The translations under genes and the position numbers were made by a program. A model generated the notes under the pieces. The model did not search any database and was not told where the DNA came from. It saw nothing but the letters and a program-made list of their open reading frames with translations. 64,000 nucleotides of DNA from Tigriopus japonicus (lineage: Eukaryota; Arthropoda; Copepoda; Harpacticoida; Harpacticidae): assembly GCA_010645155.1 (NCBI GenBank), contig CM021319.1, positions 2,778,787-2,842,786 on the forward strand. The letters are read 5' to 3'. Below, piece after piece: positions 29,131 to 40,037 of the stretch (within the stretch, counting starts at the first letter, position 1; every line of letters starts with the position of its first letter).

Positions 29131-30557
29131 ATGCTTTTATTTAAGGGAGGGCTTGTTAAATGAGTAAGGACGGGCAGATGGTGTACAAAGATTTTAGGTA
29201 CCATAAACCAAGGATGGCTCAACCCAGGATCTGAACCCTCAACGGAAATAGTGCCATTCTCAAATTAGACGTTCTTCAGGCAACCCAGGCCAATTGTCAT
29301 TGGGCAGGATTGGCCACATTTGCCCTTCAAAAGGTGATGAGATTATTGGCCTGCAGATAACATGACTTCCTTGTTTTAGTGGATTAATAACCAATTATAT
29401 TTTGAGTATTAAGTTCCTTTTGCTATTCATAAGGGTGATACCAGGTTTCTTTTATTTAAAAAATAACTTGAGCCTAACTTCTCATTGTGGAATCCAAATT
29501 ACAACTCTAACAAAACTACAATATTCAGTCACCGTTGTTTGTTTTGCCAGTTGCTTCTAACTCACAACATTTGAAACACACCTCTTTTCATCTGGAAATG
29601 TGATAAATTCACCTATGCAGTGATGTTTAAGTGTGTTATTTAAATCATGTTCAGTCCATTTGGCTTGTGCCAGTGCTCCTTCATCTGCTACAGTCCATGT
29701 TTGATGGCACACCCACCCTTTGATAGTGCAACAGCTTTTGTGAAAGGAGCAACTTTACACCTTAAGTTATTGTGGGATTCAGTTAAGTTTCGATCAATAA
29801 TTCATCATGTGCGAGTTCATGTGCTGGTGGAACTTGTTCTGTTGGTGATTCAGCCACATACCAAAATTCCAATTCCTTTTTTTGATTGTGAGTGAACCAA
29901 GAAAGTAAGAGAAATACTGGTGTTTGCATTGTGTGAGGCATAATTCTGGGCATCTTTTAAGCTCATAACAAAACATGTATCTTAGTATATATTTGCCCAA
30001 AATTGCAAAACAAAGTCATTGGACATTTAAGAAGTCACCAAAGAAAGTTTTTTATTAGGTAAATATATACAGCATTTCTTTTCTAAGTCATGTATTTCAT
30101 TCCTTGATAACACTATCCTGGAAAACTATGTATCCTGTGATGGGAGTGAATCCAAAAAAAATGTTCAAAAATTGGGGTTGGAATATCCTGGAAACTGGAA
30201 ATTGCAAAAAGATGTGAGGACGAATTCTAATCTGTCCTGACAAACTAACAACCATTTTGACATTTGAAAAGTACATATTATCAAATCATGCTAATGGCAA
30301 ATAGTTAATGCAGGAATACATGATAATTGATTAACTGTAATACATAAAGTATATCTTTATATGAGAGAACAAAGCAAATTATGAAAACCCTCATGATGCA
30401 AGTTATTGAAATGGAGCATATATATGTCTTGAAAGTCAAATATACTTAGGTCAACCTATGTTAATGCCTGATGGTTTGGTCTTTTTACATCTGTGCTCAG
30501 GCTACTCGCGCCAGACGCTCAAAAAGAGGGAGGTTAGCTGTTGAGTTAACCTCTCAA
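29131..30557. other. Non-coding
   Basis: No supported gene or repeat. Small frames only. Confidence 0.5.
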
Positions 30558-30848
30558 TAATGAAATTTTATTGACGCACAGAAACGTATTGAAAGTTGCA
30601 AGATTGGTTAATCAATGAGCTATACTTAAGGTACAATTACACGACACGTGTTTTGTCGCATTTCAACGGCACTTATGTGAGTCACATTGCATTGGATAAC
30701 ACATTTGATATTACACGACGGAATCAAATTCCTCAAATCTCTTTTGCATCCTGGGGCTCACCATCAGGGCTTCCATATAATGAAGTTTTCTTGACGCACG
30801 GAAACATGTTGAAACATGCAAGATTGGTTAATCAATGAAATATACTTA
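30558..30848 (+). repeat. Direct duplication, about 70 bp, around an element end
   Basis: 30560-30629 and 30779-30848 match (TTGACGCAC, then GCAAGATTGGTTAATCAATG). The bases between are the left end of the TTAA-flanked element. This may be a local tandem duplication of about 219 bp or an insertion footprint. Confidence 0.7.
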
Positions 30849-31487
30849 TCAACATCATATGATATCACTTCATTATTCTTTCATGGCGTTTCTTTTAAAA
30901 ACAGACAAATCTTTCCACTAAAGAATATGAAATGACAATTCTGTTTTCTTTTACTTGAGAGTAAAGTTTTAAGTTCATTTTTGTTGACAGACATATTCTA
31001 ATTTGCATTTTACGTGGCTTGCGTTTTCATGTATTCTTTTTTTACTTTTTCAGTCATTGAAATTTTACTTTACAGGGCGCATAACCTCTGATTTTCAACC
31101 TATATGACAACACTGCTGGATGTCTTTTGAAGAGCCAAGTTGACCAAAGTGTCTTTTCTTAATTCAGCCTAGATGTGATCATAATGTAAAAATTAGATCA
31201 ACCAATCATTTTTAAATTCTATTTGAGGAATTAGCTTCTTTTTTAACACGTCAATTGGATTATTGAGTTAAAATGAATGAATATATCTTATATTGAGATT
31301 TGAGTTTTTGGTCACATTGGACTTTCTCATGACGTTTTAGCACACGAACGCCACAAAATGTGCTTCACATCACACAAAATTAGAACATGTTCCAAGTCGG
31401 AAGTGGGACACATTTGTAGCTCAAATGCGATGTGACTCACATAAGTTCCTTTAAAATGCGACAAAACACGTGTCGTGTAATTGCACC
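30630..31487. mobile_element. TTAA-flanked element with inverted termini (piggyBac-like MITE?)
   Basis: The left end GGTACAATTACACGACACGT and the reversed right end GGTGCAATTACACGACACGT continue as an inverted repeat for at least 70 bp, including TTTTGTCGCATTT and TTATGTGAGTCACAT. TTAA flanks both ends (30626-30629, 31488-31491) and the similarity stops there. TTAA duplication is the hallmark of piggyBac-type transposition. No transposase is encoded, and the termini do not start with the usual CCC, so the family is tentative. Confidence 0.68.
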
Positions 31488-31610
31488 TTAAGCACGAATC
31501 ATGTCAAAAAGTACCAGTAAACAAACCTAACTAAACATCCGAGAACTAGCAGACTTAAGTTCATGGAAAAATCGTGGAAAAAAAAAATCAGTGGGCTTTT
31601 CCCTCTTCCA

Positions 31611-31930
31611 ACTCCATGGACAGCCAAACATGTAGCTAAAGTTAAGGTGTTGGGTTTGAAAAGTTTAACTGTTACAGGCTGACTGTATAAATTTTAGGAA
31701 ATAAGGAATGGGAAACTAAATACGGTTGATCCTGCATTGGCTTCTCTTCATTTTGCTGGCATTAAAATCATGATTCTTGGAACCATTCTAAGTACCTTTA
31801 CATTTTGTATTGTTTTCACTCCATTTCTACGAGAACTTTTGAGATTTCTAATCTAATTTGTCAACCTGTAACAGTGAAGCTTTTTAAACCTAACATCCTC
31901 CCTTAACTTCCTGCTTGGCTGTCCATGCTA
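31611..31930. repeat. Foldback repeat containing segment B's left part
   Basis: Arms 31611-31695 and 31842-31930 are inverted copies (CATGGACAGCCAA, and AACTGTTACAGG against AGTGTTACAGG-type text with gaps). The right arm lies inside duplicated segment B. Confidence 0.6.
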
Positions 31931-32107
31931 CATAAGGTGACCTTTTCCTGTTTTTTGAAAATTTTGAATACCAAAATCCCGTTATCTGTTAACTGACCAT
32001 ACAAGAACGTGTCATGAATGAAATCATATATTATTTAACTTACACTCTTTTGGCTTATTGCCACTTTTTGAACTGTCTGTAGTTCTATCCATGCTCAAGA
32101 TCCTCCA
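31831..32107. repeat. Duplicated segment B, copy 2
   Basis: Nearly identical to 143-420. See that entry. It ends 240 bp before the BTB gene start and may lie in that gene's promoter region. Confidence 0.85.
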
Positions 32108-32347
32108 AGAGATCACTCAGAAGCAATCTCATATGGAAATCAGAAACATTTTTTTGTTTCGCGAGAAATGAGTGTGACTAACGTGAGTCACATTAAACAC
32201 AATTTTGGTACGCAAATTATGGTCACCCTTCCGAGAGGAAAGTGCGTGTGGATTAATGTCCTTACGGTGATTGATCCGTATTCAGGGTCTTGAACACCTT
32301 TTGGTTCCCTCCAATCCATCCTTTACCGTCACCGGAGACCCCCCAAA

Positions 32348-34759
32348 ATGGGGTTGGATTGGGAGGCTCGGGGTGTGTTGGCCGATTTTCGTGCGTGTCA
32401 AAGGGCGTCTCAGAACACGAATTTGGTCTTTCACTGCGCCAACGGCCACGTGTCCGCCCATCAAATGATCTTTGCCGGCATCTCGCCCTTCTTCACCGAT
32501 CTCATGCAACGTTTCGTGATTGGCCGGGAACTTTTTCCCTTGGATTTGAACATTTCCTTGCCCGAAATTCGCCGAGAACACGTGGAAATGGTCGTGGAAA
32601 TGGTCTACACGGGCCAAGTGCCAATTACTAAAAGGGACTATCAACCTTTTCGCGAGATTTGCCAACTCCTGCAGCTTTCTGTGCCAATAGCTGATTACGA
32701 TATTTTTTTCATGCACCAGAGCAGCAAAGAAGACAGGTCCTATTTCTTTGAACCTCTGGACTCCCAAAACAAACCTCTAAAATCGCAGTCGAGCCCACGG
32801 GTTTTTGTGTGTGACGAATGCAATGCCATATTCCCTTTGAATATCGCCTTGAAAAGGCACAAGAAGAGCCAACATGACGAATCTGAATCAGAAGCGCCAT
32901 ACCCGCAGCAATCGCCAATTGTGACAGAGCCATCGACGGTGGAGCCTCAATTGAATGCACGACCCACAAGACAACGGCCTTTGAACGATAGCAAGAACTT
33001 GGTTTGCCTACAAAATGACGAGCGTGTAGTTGAATGTCCCGATTGCAAGAGTCTCCTCAATCCCAGGCACGTCCGAGAACATTTAGCCGTCCATCTACAG
33101 GAGGAGCTCGATGTACTCGTGATGAGGAGTGAGCCCGTGTCTGGAATTTTCAAGTGTCAAGAGTCACCATGTTCGTATGAAACTGCTGAACCTTTCCATA
33201 TGGTTCGTCATTTGGGCGCGACCCATGATTTCATCACGAAATTTGCCAATAAAGCCCAAATGAAGTTCATTCATGATGCTGAAAAGCTAATTTGCAAACG
33301 GACTTCGTCTTTGAAACTTCCTTGCAACTCATCGCCAGAAAAAATAAAGAAGAACCTTAATCAACCTAGAACAAGCCAACACATTTTGGAAAATGAAGAT
33401 GATCCAGAGAAGAACAACGACATCGATCCAGAGATCGAAAATGCTCGTAAGGATTCCACTGAGCGTGAATCGCAGTCTTTTAATAAACCGGATGAGTTAA
33501 ACCCGCCATTGCTCACCCAATTAAACCAACCATCAAGTTCTTCGCACAATAACGAGATCTCAAAAACCTCGTCGAATGACCAGTATAAGGTCAAATGTCC
33601 CGATTGCACGAGTCTCTTGAGACCAGGGCAAGCTCGACACCATTTGGCCATCCATATACGGAAGCACCTTAATCCACTCGTTGCAAAGAGTAAATCCGTA
33701 TCTGGACTTTTTAAGTGCAAAGTGTGCTCGTATGAAACAACTTATCAAACCAATATGCGTAGTCATTTGGCCCTGACCCATAACATGATCAGGAAATTTG
33801 CCAATGAAGCCCAAAAGAAGTTCCTCCATGATGCTCGAGAGATGACTGTCCAACTTAGGTGTCTTTCGCTCAATGGCACGATTCCAAAGAGCTCGCAAAA
33901 TGACGGGCGAATTGTCGAATGTCCGGATTGCCACAGTCTCATACATCCATCTAGAGTCAAATATCATTTGACTAGCCATTTACGGAAGGAGCTCAACGAG
34001 TTCTTGAAGAGAAGTGAATCCAAGCCCGAAGTTTTTGAGTGTCTATTTTGTTCGTATGAGGCAACTTTTCGCGTCAAAATGCAACATCATGTGGGCGAGA
34101 TTCATGATATGATGCTTAAATTTGCCAATGTTGCTCAAAAGAAGTTTCTCCTGGATGCTCAAAATATGATGCCTAAACCAAGAAGGAAGAGGAAGAAGCT
34201 CTTTAGTCTGAGGACCAGAAACCCGATCCTGGAGACTGATGACCTCTCTGAAAGCGAGGACAACAACGTTGAAATTGAAGGCAAAAAAGATCTGGAAGAC
34301 GCCATCAATTATGAATCACCGTTAAAAGACGAGCGTGCGCTCGAATGTCCGGATTGTCAAAGTCTCATACATCCAGTACGGGCCCGAGATCATTTGACCA
34401 CCCATATGCGGGAAAATCTCAATAAACACATGACGAAGAGTGAATCTATGTGTGGACTTCTGAAGTGCCAATTGTGTTCACATGAAACCACTAGCCTCCA
34501 CGGTTTGCAGTATCATATCGGTGCGAAACACCAGATGATGATGAAGTATGCCAATGCAGCTCAAGAGAAATTCATCTATGATGCTCAAAGAATGTTACTA
34601 ATGAGAAGAAGGCCCAAGTCATCGAAGAAAAAGAAGCTTAATAAACCGCCTCAGTGTGAAAAGTCCGGACTGTCTGAAAAACTACCCTCCTTTTCTGGCC
34701 AAGGGGCATTTGGTCACCCATCTACACAAGCAGCTCGACGAGCTCATGACGATCAGTAA
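32348..34759 (+). CDS. BTB-domain protein with repeated C2H2 zinc-finger modules
   Basis: An 803-codon frame without introns. Residues about 20-120 form a BTB/POZ domain: NLVFHCANGHVSAHQMIFAG, FFTDLM, LPEIRREHVEMVVEMVYTG. BTB domains mediate dimerisation and cofactor or cullin binding. A C2H2 finger follows at about 154 (VCDECNAIF...LKRHKKSQH). Then come four copies of a two-finger module (near residues 227, 415, 523 and 664). Each begins ECPDC or KCPDC with a H..H spacing of 4 in HLxxH, and is followed by a second finger such as FKCKVCSYET with HLALTH. Each module ends in a conserved helix, KFANxAQKKFxxDA. The architecture suggests a nuclear DNA-binding regulator. Acidic and basic linkers separate the modules. 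Start: first Met before the BTB. Confidence 0.8.
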   Translation: MGLDWEARGVLADFRACQRASQNTNLVFHCANGHVSAHQMIFAGISPFFTDLMQRFVIGRELFPLDLNISLPEIRREHVEMVVEMVYTGQVPITKRDYQPFREICQLLQLSVPIADYDIFFMHQSSKEDRSYFFEPLDSQNKPLKSQSSPRVFVCDECNAIFPLNIALKRHKKSQHDESESEAPYPQQSPIVTEPSTVEPQLNARPTRQRPLNDSKNLVCLQNDERVVECPDCKSLLNPRHVREHLAVHLQEELDVLVMRSEPVSGIFKCQESPCSYETAEPFHMVRHLGATHDFITKFANKAQMKFIHDAEKLICKRTSSLKLPCNSSPEKIKKNLNQPRTSQHILENEDDPEKNNDIDPEIENARKDSTERESQSFNKPDELNPPLLTQLNQPSSSSHNNEISKTSSNDQYKVKCPDCTSLLRPGQARHHLAIHIRKHLNPLVAKSKSVSGLFKCKVCSYETTYQTNMRSHLALTHNMIRKFANEAQKKFLHDAREMTVQLRCLSLNGTIPKSSQNDGRIVECPDCHSLIHPSRVKYHLTSHLRKELNEFLKRSESKPEVFECLFCSYEATFRVKMQHHVGEIHDMMLKFANVAQKKFLLDAQNMMPKPRRKRKKLFSLRTRNPILETDDLSESEDNNVEIEGKKDLEDAINYESPLKDERALECPDCQSLIHPVRARDHLTTHMRENLNKHMTKSESMCGLLKCQLCSHETTSLHGLQYHIGAKHQMMMKYANAAQEKFIYDAQRMLLMRRRPKSSKKKKLNKPPQCEKSGLSEKLPSFSGQGAFGHPSTQAARRAHDDQ

Positions 34760-35042
34760 AACCAAGCCGGAAGTTTTCGAATGCAAATTATGCTCCCTTG
34801 AAGGACCCAAACTCTGCAATGTGCGTCGTCATTTGGGGTTAACCAAGGACATCTTAATTTCTTTGAGTCATCCTTGGGTTAACGCACAATATGGTCCCGA
34901 CATTTGCCAATCCAAAAAAGTTCCTCCAAGATCGTGGAAAGTTCACCCAACGTTTTCCGGCTGCAAAGTTATTGCCTACGAAGAAGAAGAAGATGAGTCC
35001 AATTACACCATAGAGAACACCACAGATAACAACCAGCCTTGA
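34662..35042 (+). pseudogene. Fifth zinc-finger module of the BTB gene, out of frame
   Basis: In a second frame overlapping the end of the main ORF, the text SPDCLKNYPPFLAKGHLVTHL, then FECKLCSLEG and VRRHLG, repeats the module pattern. The first Cys is replaced by Ser. It continues with an acidic tail (EEEEDESN) to the stop at 35040-35042. A one-base indel near 34640-34680 would join it to the upstream frame. It is either a real truncation, a sequencing or assembly error, or an unseen intron. AATAAA occurs at 35282-35287. Confidence 0.65.
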
Positions 35043-35918
35043 TCTGATGGAAACTTGGATTGGTCTTACACTCGAAGGGTAAAATCGCCACCAAATGTCG
35101 AATACGCGTTTTCTTAGAACGTAACGGGTTTCTGAATGTGATTGACAATATGATAGATATAAAAATAAATAAATAAAAAAGAAAATATATAGCACAAAAA
35201 TACAAACATATTGGACACGATATTGAAAATGTCGATTACGATCTTGTTCTTTCCTTGTTCTCACTCCAACTGATTACTTTCAATAAACTAGTTTTTTCCA
35301 ACAGCAAATTGTGACGACTGAAGTAAAAAAGAAGGGAAGAAAGCGACCGATGACCTTAATACTGTCCCTTTAAATGGTCTCTGACATTTACAAACACATC
35401 ATGAAGTACTAATCAATCAATGGGATAATTCCGATGAAGCAGGACAATCTGACTTATGGGTCGTCAAAATTCATTTTTGGCTGTCTTAATTTCCACCACT
35501 CCATCAACCACTCCATCTTGATCCGGAAATGTTTCAATAATTCTGCCCAAAGGCCACTGACATCTTTTTGCGTTTTCAACCAGAAACCTAGAATGAGCCC
35601 AATTATTGTCAATTACCCACACAGACAAACATTGTAAAATAATTTCCGATGAGAGAATTCTCGCAATAAAGATTATTATTATTTACGAGAAGTACGAGGT
35701 TGTTAATGGCGACGTTTGGTCGCTTTTGACGCCACTACCTTAAAGATCGATTACACTCGTCCATTGTAGTACTATTGTACTTGTTACCGAGACACTGTCA
35801 CCCGGTTAAACGGAACGTTCACGGCTGATGGTGGTCCACTCTGAATCTTCCTCACGGATTTTGCCATGATCGCTTTTCGGTTAAGATCTAGTATTTCGGA
35901 CCGGGCGTGTGTTAAACT
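35043..35918. other. 3' flank of BTB gene; non-coding
   Basis: Contains A-rich AAATAAATAAAT at about 35164, a polyadenylation signal at 35282-35287 and a short ATT repeat near 35670. No other gene. Confidence 0.5.
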
Positions 35919-36161
35919 TTAGTAGCGCTTTTCTTGATACCAGTCTCCGAGATCACGTCGATCTCGTTCAGAGATATCTAATCTGTTGGCTTGCTCTTTG
36001 AAAGATGTTGTGAATATCCCAACTCGTCGTTGCAGTTCTTGATACATTTCTTCTATAACCTCGAGATTGTTTTCACGGGTTAATAATCTGAGAATTTTAT
36101 TCATCTTCCTTGTCAATTGAGCTATTTGACTTGACGGCCTTATCACGGATGCGGATTCCAT
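35919..36161 (-). CDS. Helical ORF, possible element-encoded fragment
   Basis: 80 codons, highly charged and helical: QIAQLTRKMNKILRLLTREN, then IEEMYQELQRRVGIF and ISERDRRDLGDWYQEK. The style resembles the N-terminal coiled coil of retroelement Gag proteins (inference, no diagnostic motif). The same frame continues upstream, with stops, into the foldback at 36178-36745, whose arms read IKRRE in both copies. This suggests the foldback carries duplicated coding sequence. Not a confident host gene. Confidence 0.3.
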   Translation of the reverse strand: MESASVIRPSSQIAQLTRKMNKILRLLTRENNLEVIEEMYQELQRRVGIFTTSFKEQANRLDISERDRRDLGDWYQEKRY

Positions 36162-36177
36162 GGCAGTTGCAACCTCT

Positions 36178-36745
36178 TCACGGCGTTTAATTGAGGTGGA
36201 GAAGTCGTTTTAAAGTTCCAAAGACATTTCAGACCAGTTTTGGAGTGAGAAGACAATCCCGCAAATATAGTCGAGGTCGGTTAATTAGGTCACGGGCCAA
36301 AAATTGATATAATGTCACTTAAAACTTGCTTAAAAACAATTTTCTGAATTTTTCTCATCACCAATTCCTAAGATGGTCTCATTGTTGCCTGAAACCGAAA
36401 TATTGACTTAATCTATTGAGCACTTCTTCGAATTTGGGTGAACAAAAGTCCGATTGTGTCCTTCGAGAATTGTGTTCGAAAATAGCCATTGAAAACTGAA
36501 CGGCTTAATAGATTTCACCAATATTATGAATCATTACCGAACTAAGTGTGACTAACAATTATCCAGAAGAAAAGTTTCATAAATTTGTTTTTAAACCAGT
36601 TTTAAGTGACATTATATCAATTTTTGGCCCGTGACCTAATTAACTGAACTCGGTAACATATGTGGCATTGTCTCTTCACCTCAAAACTGGTCTCAAATGA
36701 CTTTGGTACTTGAAAATGACTTACCCAACTCAATTAAACGCCGTG
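36178..36745. repeat. Foldback element with ~170-180-bp arms
   Basis: Left arm 36178-36355 and right arm 36575-36745 are inverted copies. The outer ends are TCACGGCGTTTAATTGAG and its complement. The inner parts share TTAGGTCACGGGCCAAAAAT and TGATATAATGTCACTTAAAA. TTAATTA occurs inside the arms, not at their edges. No target duplication is evident. Confidence 0.85.
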
Positions 36746-37352
36746 AGCACAATTAAGGACAAGTTCTTTTGGAGAGTTTTTACCAACTTTGAGGTTTTTG
36801 CATTATTGTCGTCTTTCACGTTACATGTTATGCCTCATTTCTCACTATTTGTAGTGTTTATTCCAGGTTTTGGACATACATATATGTATACCATGAATAC
36901 TTTTGAAAACATACAAAATAAGATATTGTTCATATCTTCTTTGAATTGAACTGAACTTAATTGTAAATATGTTTAACAATAGCTGAAATATTTGAGATTA
37001 AGTGGTCCATTTTGTGACCCCAAATTTTTTGGGGGGTAACATCAACCAGTTCTCCGCCTTAATTTGTCCTTTTTAATCGCGAATTCGGCCTAAAATATTT
37101 AAATTGCTGAAAACACACATTGCGCAAGTTCAGGCATTTAAATACTGTAAATAAAAAAAGAATGGCAAAAAACTCAATGAAAATTGGCCTTCTCATATTG
37201 TGAGAGCCCATAAAACCGTTTTCCGTGAAAAGCAACATATCTCACATTTCAATTCTTTCTAGTACAGCTCTTTGAAAAAAAAATATTAATTAAATTTACC
37301 TTTCCATCGAGTATTTTTATATCCATCTTTTATTGTTTACATCAATCAAAGG
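36746..37352. other. Non-coding
   Basis: No supported gene. Confidence 0.5.
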
Positions 37353-37360
37353 GATGGATG

Positions 37361-38089
37361 TATTGACAGGAAGTTAAGACGAATAAAACTGTCAACTTAA
37401 ACGAAAAAAGACGAATGGAATTGCCTGATTACACCAAAGAGATGAATAAAATTGACCGATTAAACGAAAAAAGACGAATAAAAGTGCCCAACGGACGGAA
37501 AAAAAGAAGAAAAAAATACTTGCAAAGTGGAAAAAAATCGAATTAATTGGCCAAAAGGGCGAATGAACTAATCTGACTGTCAAAAACGGCGAAATCTAGA
37601 AAATTTATAAAAAGGGAATACCTAACGAGCAAGAATCAAATCCAATAGAAACTAAGAGTTAAAAATGCCTTTTCAAAGGAACGTCTTTAGTACAGCTATA
37701 CTTAAAATCAGATTTGCCAATCCAATAATTGTTCTGATGGCCTTTTCAACCCAATAGTAATCTTTTCTTTCTGTGTCTGTCGAGCAAATGTACGAGTACA
37801 AGTTAATTTATAAGTGTGGATTGTATTTTGTTTGTGCAAAACCGCAACCGACAATTAAATTATTACATTGGCCTATGATTGGTGGGGTTGAACTTTCTTT
37901 GAAGTTTTTATTTGCTTGGAAAATTGAAAAAAAAAAACCGCTTGCAAGCGCTTGAAATCTAAAAAATCCAAATTTTTGGCCAATTAAACGAAAAAAGACG
38001 ATTAAAATCCAAATTAGACGAAAACAATTTCGCGACGAATAAAGGCCAAAAAGACGAATAAGTTTATTCGTCTTAAGTTCCTGTCCCTA
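37361..38089. mobile_element. hAT-like MITE, 729 bp
   Basis: Inverted termini TATTGACAGGAAGTTAAGAC and, reversed, TAGGGACAGGAACTTAAGAC, with GAATAAA after. GATGGATG flanks it on both sides (37353-37360, 38090-38097), an 8-bp target duplication as in hAT transposons. The interior repeats AAACGAAAAAAGACGAAT several times and has no transposase. Confidence 0.85.
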
Positions 38090-38097
38090 GATGGATG

Positions 38098-38586
38098 TCT
38101 CGTTACCACTTTGCTTACCTTTTTCATTAAGTTAAATCAAAACATCAAAAAACTCATACATATTGAATGTATTTTGGCCCACGAAACTTACTTTGGGAAT
38201 CTTTAAAATTTCAACGAAGGCTGAGATGTTATGTTATGTTGTTTTGTTTTATGTATGTTGATTTTTTGTTAACAAGTTCAATATCTAAAATTTTGATCTT
38301 CAAAATTGAAAAATGAAGAAGACAAGAAAGAATTTTAAAGACGTATGAAAAATTTGATTTCTTTGCAATTTTAATGATTTTAATTGCGATTTCGACCATA
38401 TTGTGCACTTTATTTTGAAATTTTGGGCTAGTTTTTGTGCAACTTTTGGTTGCATTTTGCCCAACCTAAATGATGAAACACAAGTTGAAACACAAAGGCA
38501 AGTGATCCTCTATGAACAAGGCCAGAGAATTGAAGCGTAAACTTTATTTTCAGTCTGTTTTGTTTGAATGAAGCATTCAATTCAAT
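38098..38586 (-). promoter_or_regulatory. 3' flank of PLCXD gene A with poly(A) signal
   Basis: AATAAA on the minus strand at 38543-38548, about 40 bp after the stop codon, is a good polyadenylation signal. The rest is AT-rich non-coding. Confidence 0.6.
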
Positions 38587-40037
38587 CTAAATGAATTTCG
38601 AATGCTTTCTCGAGTCATTCAGAGCGATCACGCTCTCAACAAATCCGGGTTCATCCACGAAATCGGCCAAAACCACGTTCAGAGTTTGAGATCGACTGGT
38701 TTTGGGGATCCAATCTTGAATGAGGTGTCTTGTACAAGGTCGAGCGAATTTTTCCTCCAGGGAACTAAAAATATTGCTTCTCACCGTTTTCGTGGAAGCT
38801 GTTAATATCCCTTGGGATACGTGAAGATGTTTGGAATACCGGTTTTCGAGGTAGACTGTAAGAAGAGAATCCATTTTGTTGAGTTCCTCTGTATTAGGCC
38901 AAGGATTCTGGATCCAGGATCGGTTCCACACTTTCGATCCTAACTGGATCAGATGGTCGCAGGATAAGATGACTTGTCCATGATCTAAAAGGTTTTGGAA
39001 AGTCAAATCCGAGGTCTGGTCGATGAGTTTATCTCCGAAGATCTCTTCAATGATCTCGGCTAGAACTTGGAAGTCTATTGGAGTGAATTCGTAGGTGTGA
39101 TGGATGTCGATGAGAACCAATTCGAGAGGATGAATGTTCAAAAAGTCCTTAATAATAATCAAGATTTGAGAGATATCGTCTCCGAACAACCCGTGCAAGA
39201 TTCGGATTCGGGTTTCAGGCCGATTTTGACTGACTTTGGACGAAGTTCCACCACATGTTTGATTCTTTTTTGGGTATTTCCCCAATCTGAGATCAAAGAA
39301 TCGTATCCCATGGTCCAATTGTTCCCGACAATTCCACTTTTGACAAACTCCCCATCTTGAAGCAAAGGCAGAAAAGATTATTTGTGGGCGGAAAAAATGA
39401 AATCAAGACATTTGAAAAAATAAATAAATACTAAAACAAAATAAGGTAAACATCCGGTATTTAAGGTTATTTAAATTGGCAAAAATGATGAGTGAGATGA
39501 ATTACTTTTTATCATTAAGTAACCACAAAGTCGCTTTCATACATTATTAACCCGAATTGGATTTGGCCAACGGGTTGACAGAAAAAAGTGTTTTCATGAC
39601 ATCATTTCAGGGGCTTTTGGATATTTTTAGATTTATTTCCAGGTCCCAAATATTCGACCTTTGCTTTTTCAAGTTGATATTACATTCTTACTAAACCTCA
39701 AAAATGAAACAAAAAATAAAACTCGCTAAACGATTGCAAAAAAACTCAAGAGATTTATTAATAGATTTTGTTGAATAAGATCTTGCTACCTTCGAAGAAT
39801 GGGTTTGCTAATGAGACTAGTCCTTCTTGCCCATTTCCGAATCCATAGAGGTTGATCTGGTCCCACCACTGAACTCGTGGATAAATTATGAGTGAAGGAA
39901 TTGTGCGAACCAGGAATGGCGAGCTGAAGGATGGATTTGGATTTCAAAACAGGACTCAGATCCCTCATCCAATTGGTTAGGTCCATTCTTGCTCTTCTGT
40001 GGACCTTTCCAACTAAGTAAATGGACTCTTCAAGCAA
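38587..40037 (-). CDS. PI-PLC X-domain protein (PLCXD), gene A, two exons
   Basis: Exon 1 is 40037-39790 and exon 2 is 39355-38587. The 434-bp intron has donor GTAGCAAG and acceptor TTCAAG, and joining restores an Arg codon and an unbroken 338-aa frame. The fold is the X half of phosphatidylinositol-specific phospholipase C. Catalytic His 1 is in LAIPGSHNSFTH, His 2 in RILHGLFGDD, with the flanking GIRFFDLR and LVLIDIHH strands. Like other PLCXD proteins it has no PH, EF-hand, Y or C2 domain, so it may hydrolyse phosphoinositides without the usual regulation. The second Met (near 39986, MDLTNWM) aligns with the start of gene B and is the likelier start. About 720 bp separates it from gene B, a tandem paralogue. 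Confidence 0.9.

Noticed and set aside
11486..32107. Segments A and B as exons of a spliced retrocopy at 1-420
   Set aside because: Plus-strand borders lack GT/AG. On the minus strand only one border (GTAGAAAT after 31831) fits a donor, and the matching acceptors are absent.
36281..36643. TTAA-flanked MITE with ends TTAGGTCACGG
   Set aside because: The inverted similarity continues about 100 bp beyond the TTAA on both sides, so TTAA is inside the arms of a larger foldback (36178-36745).
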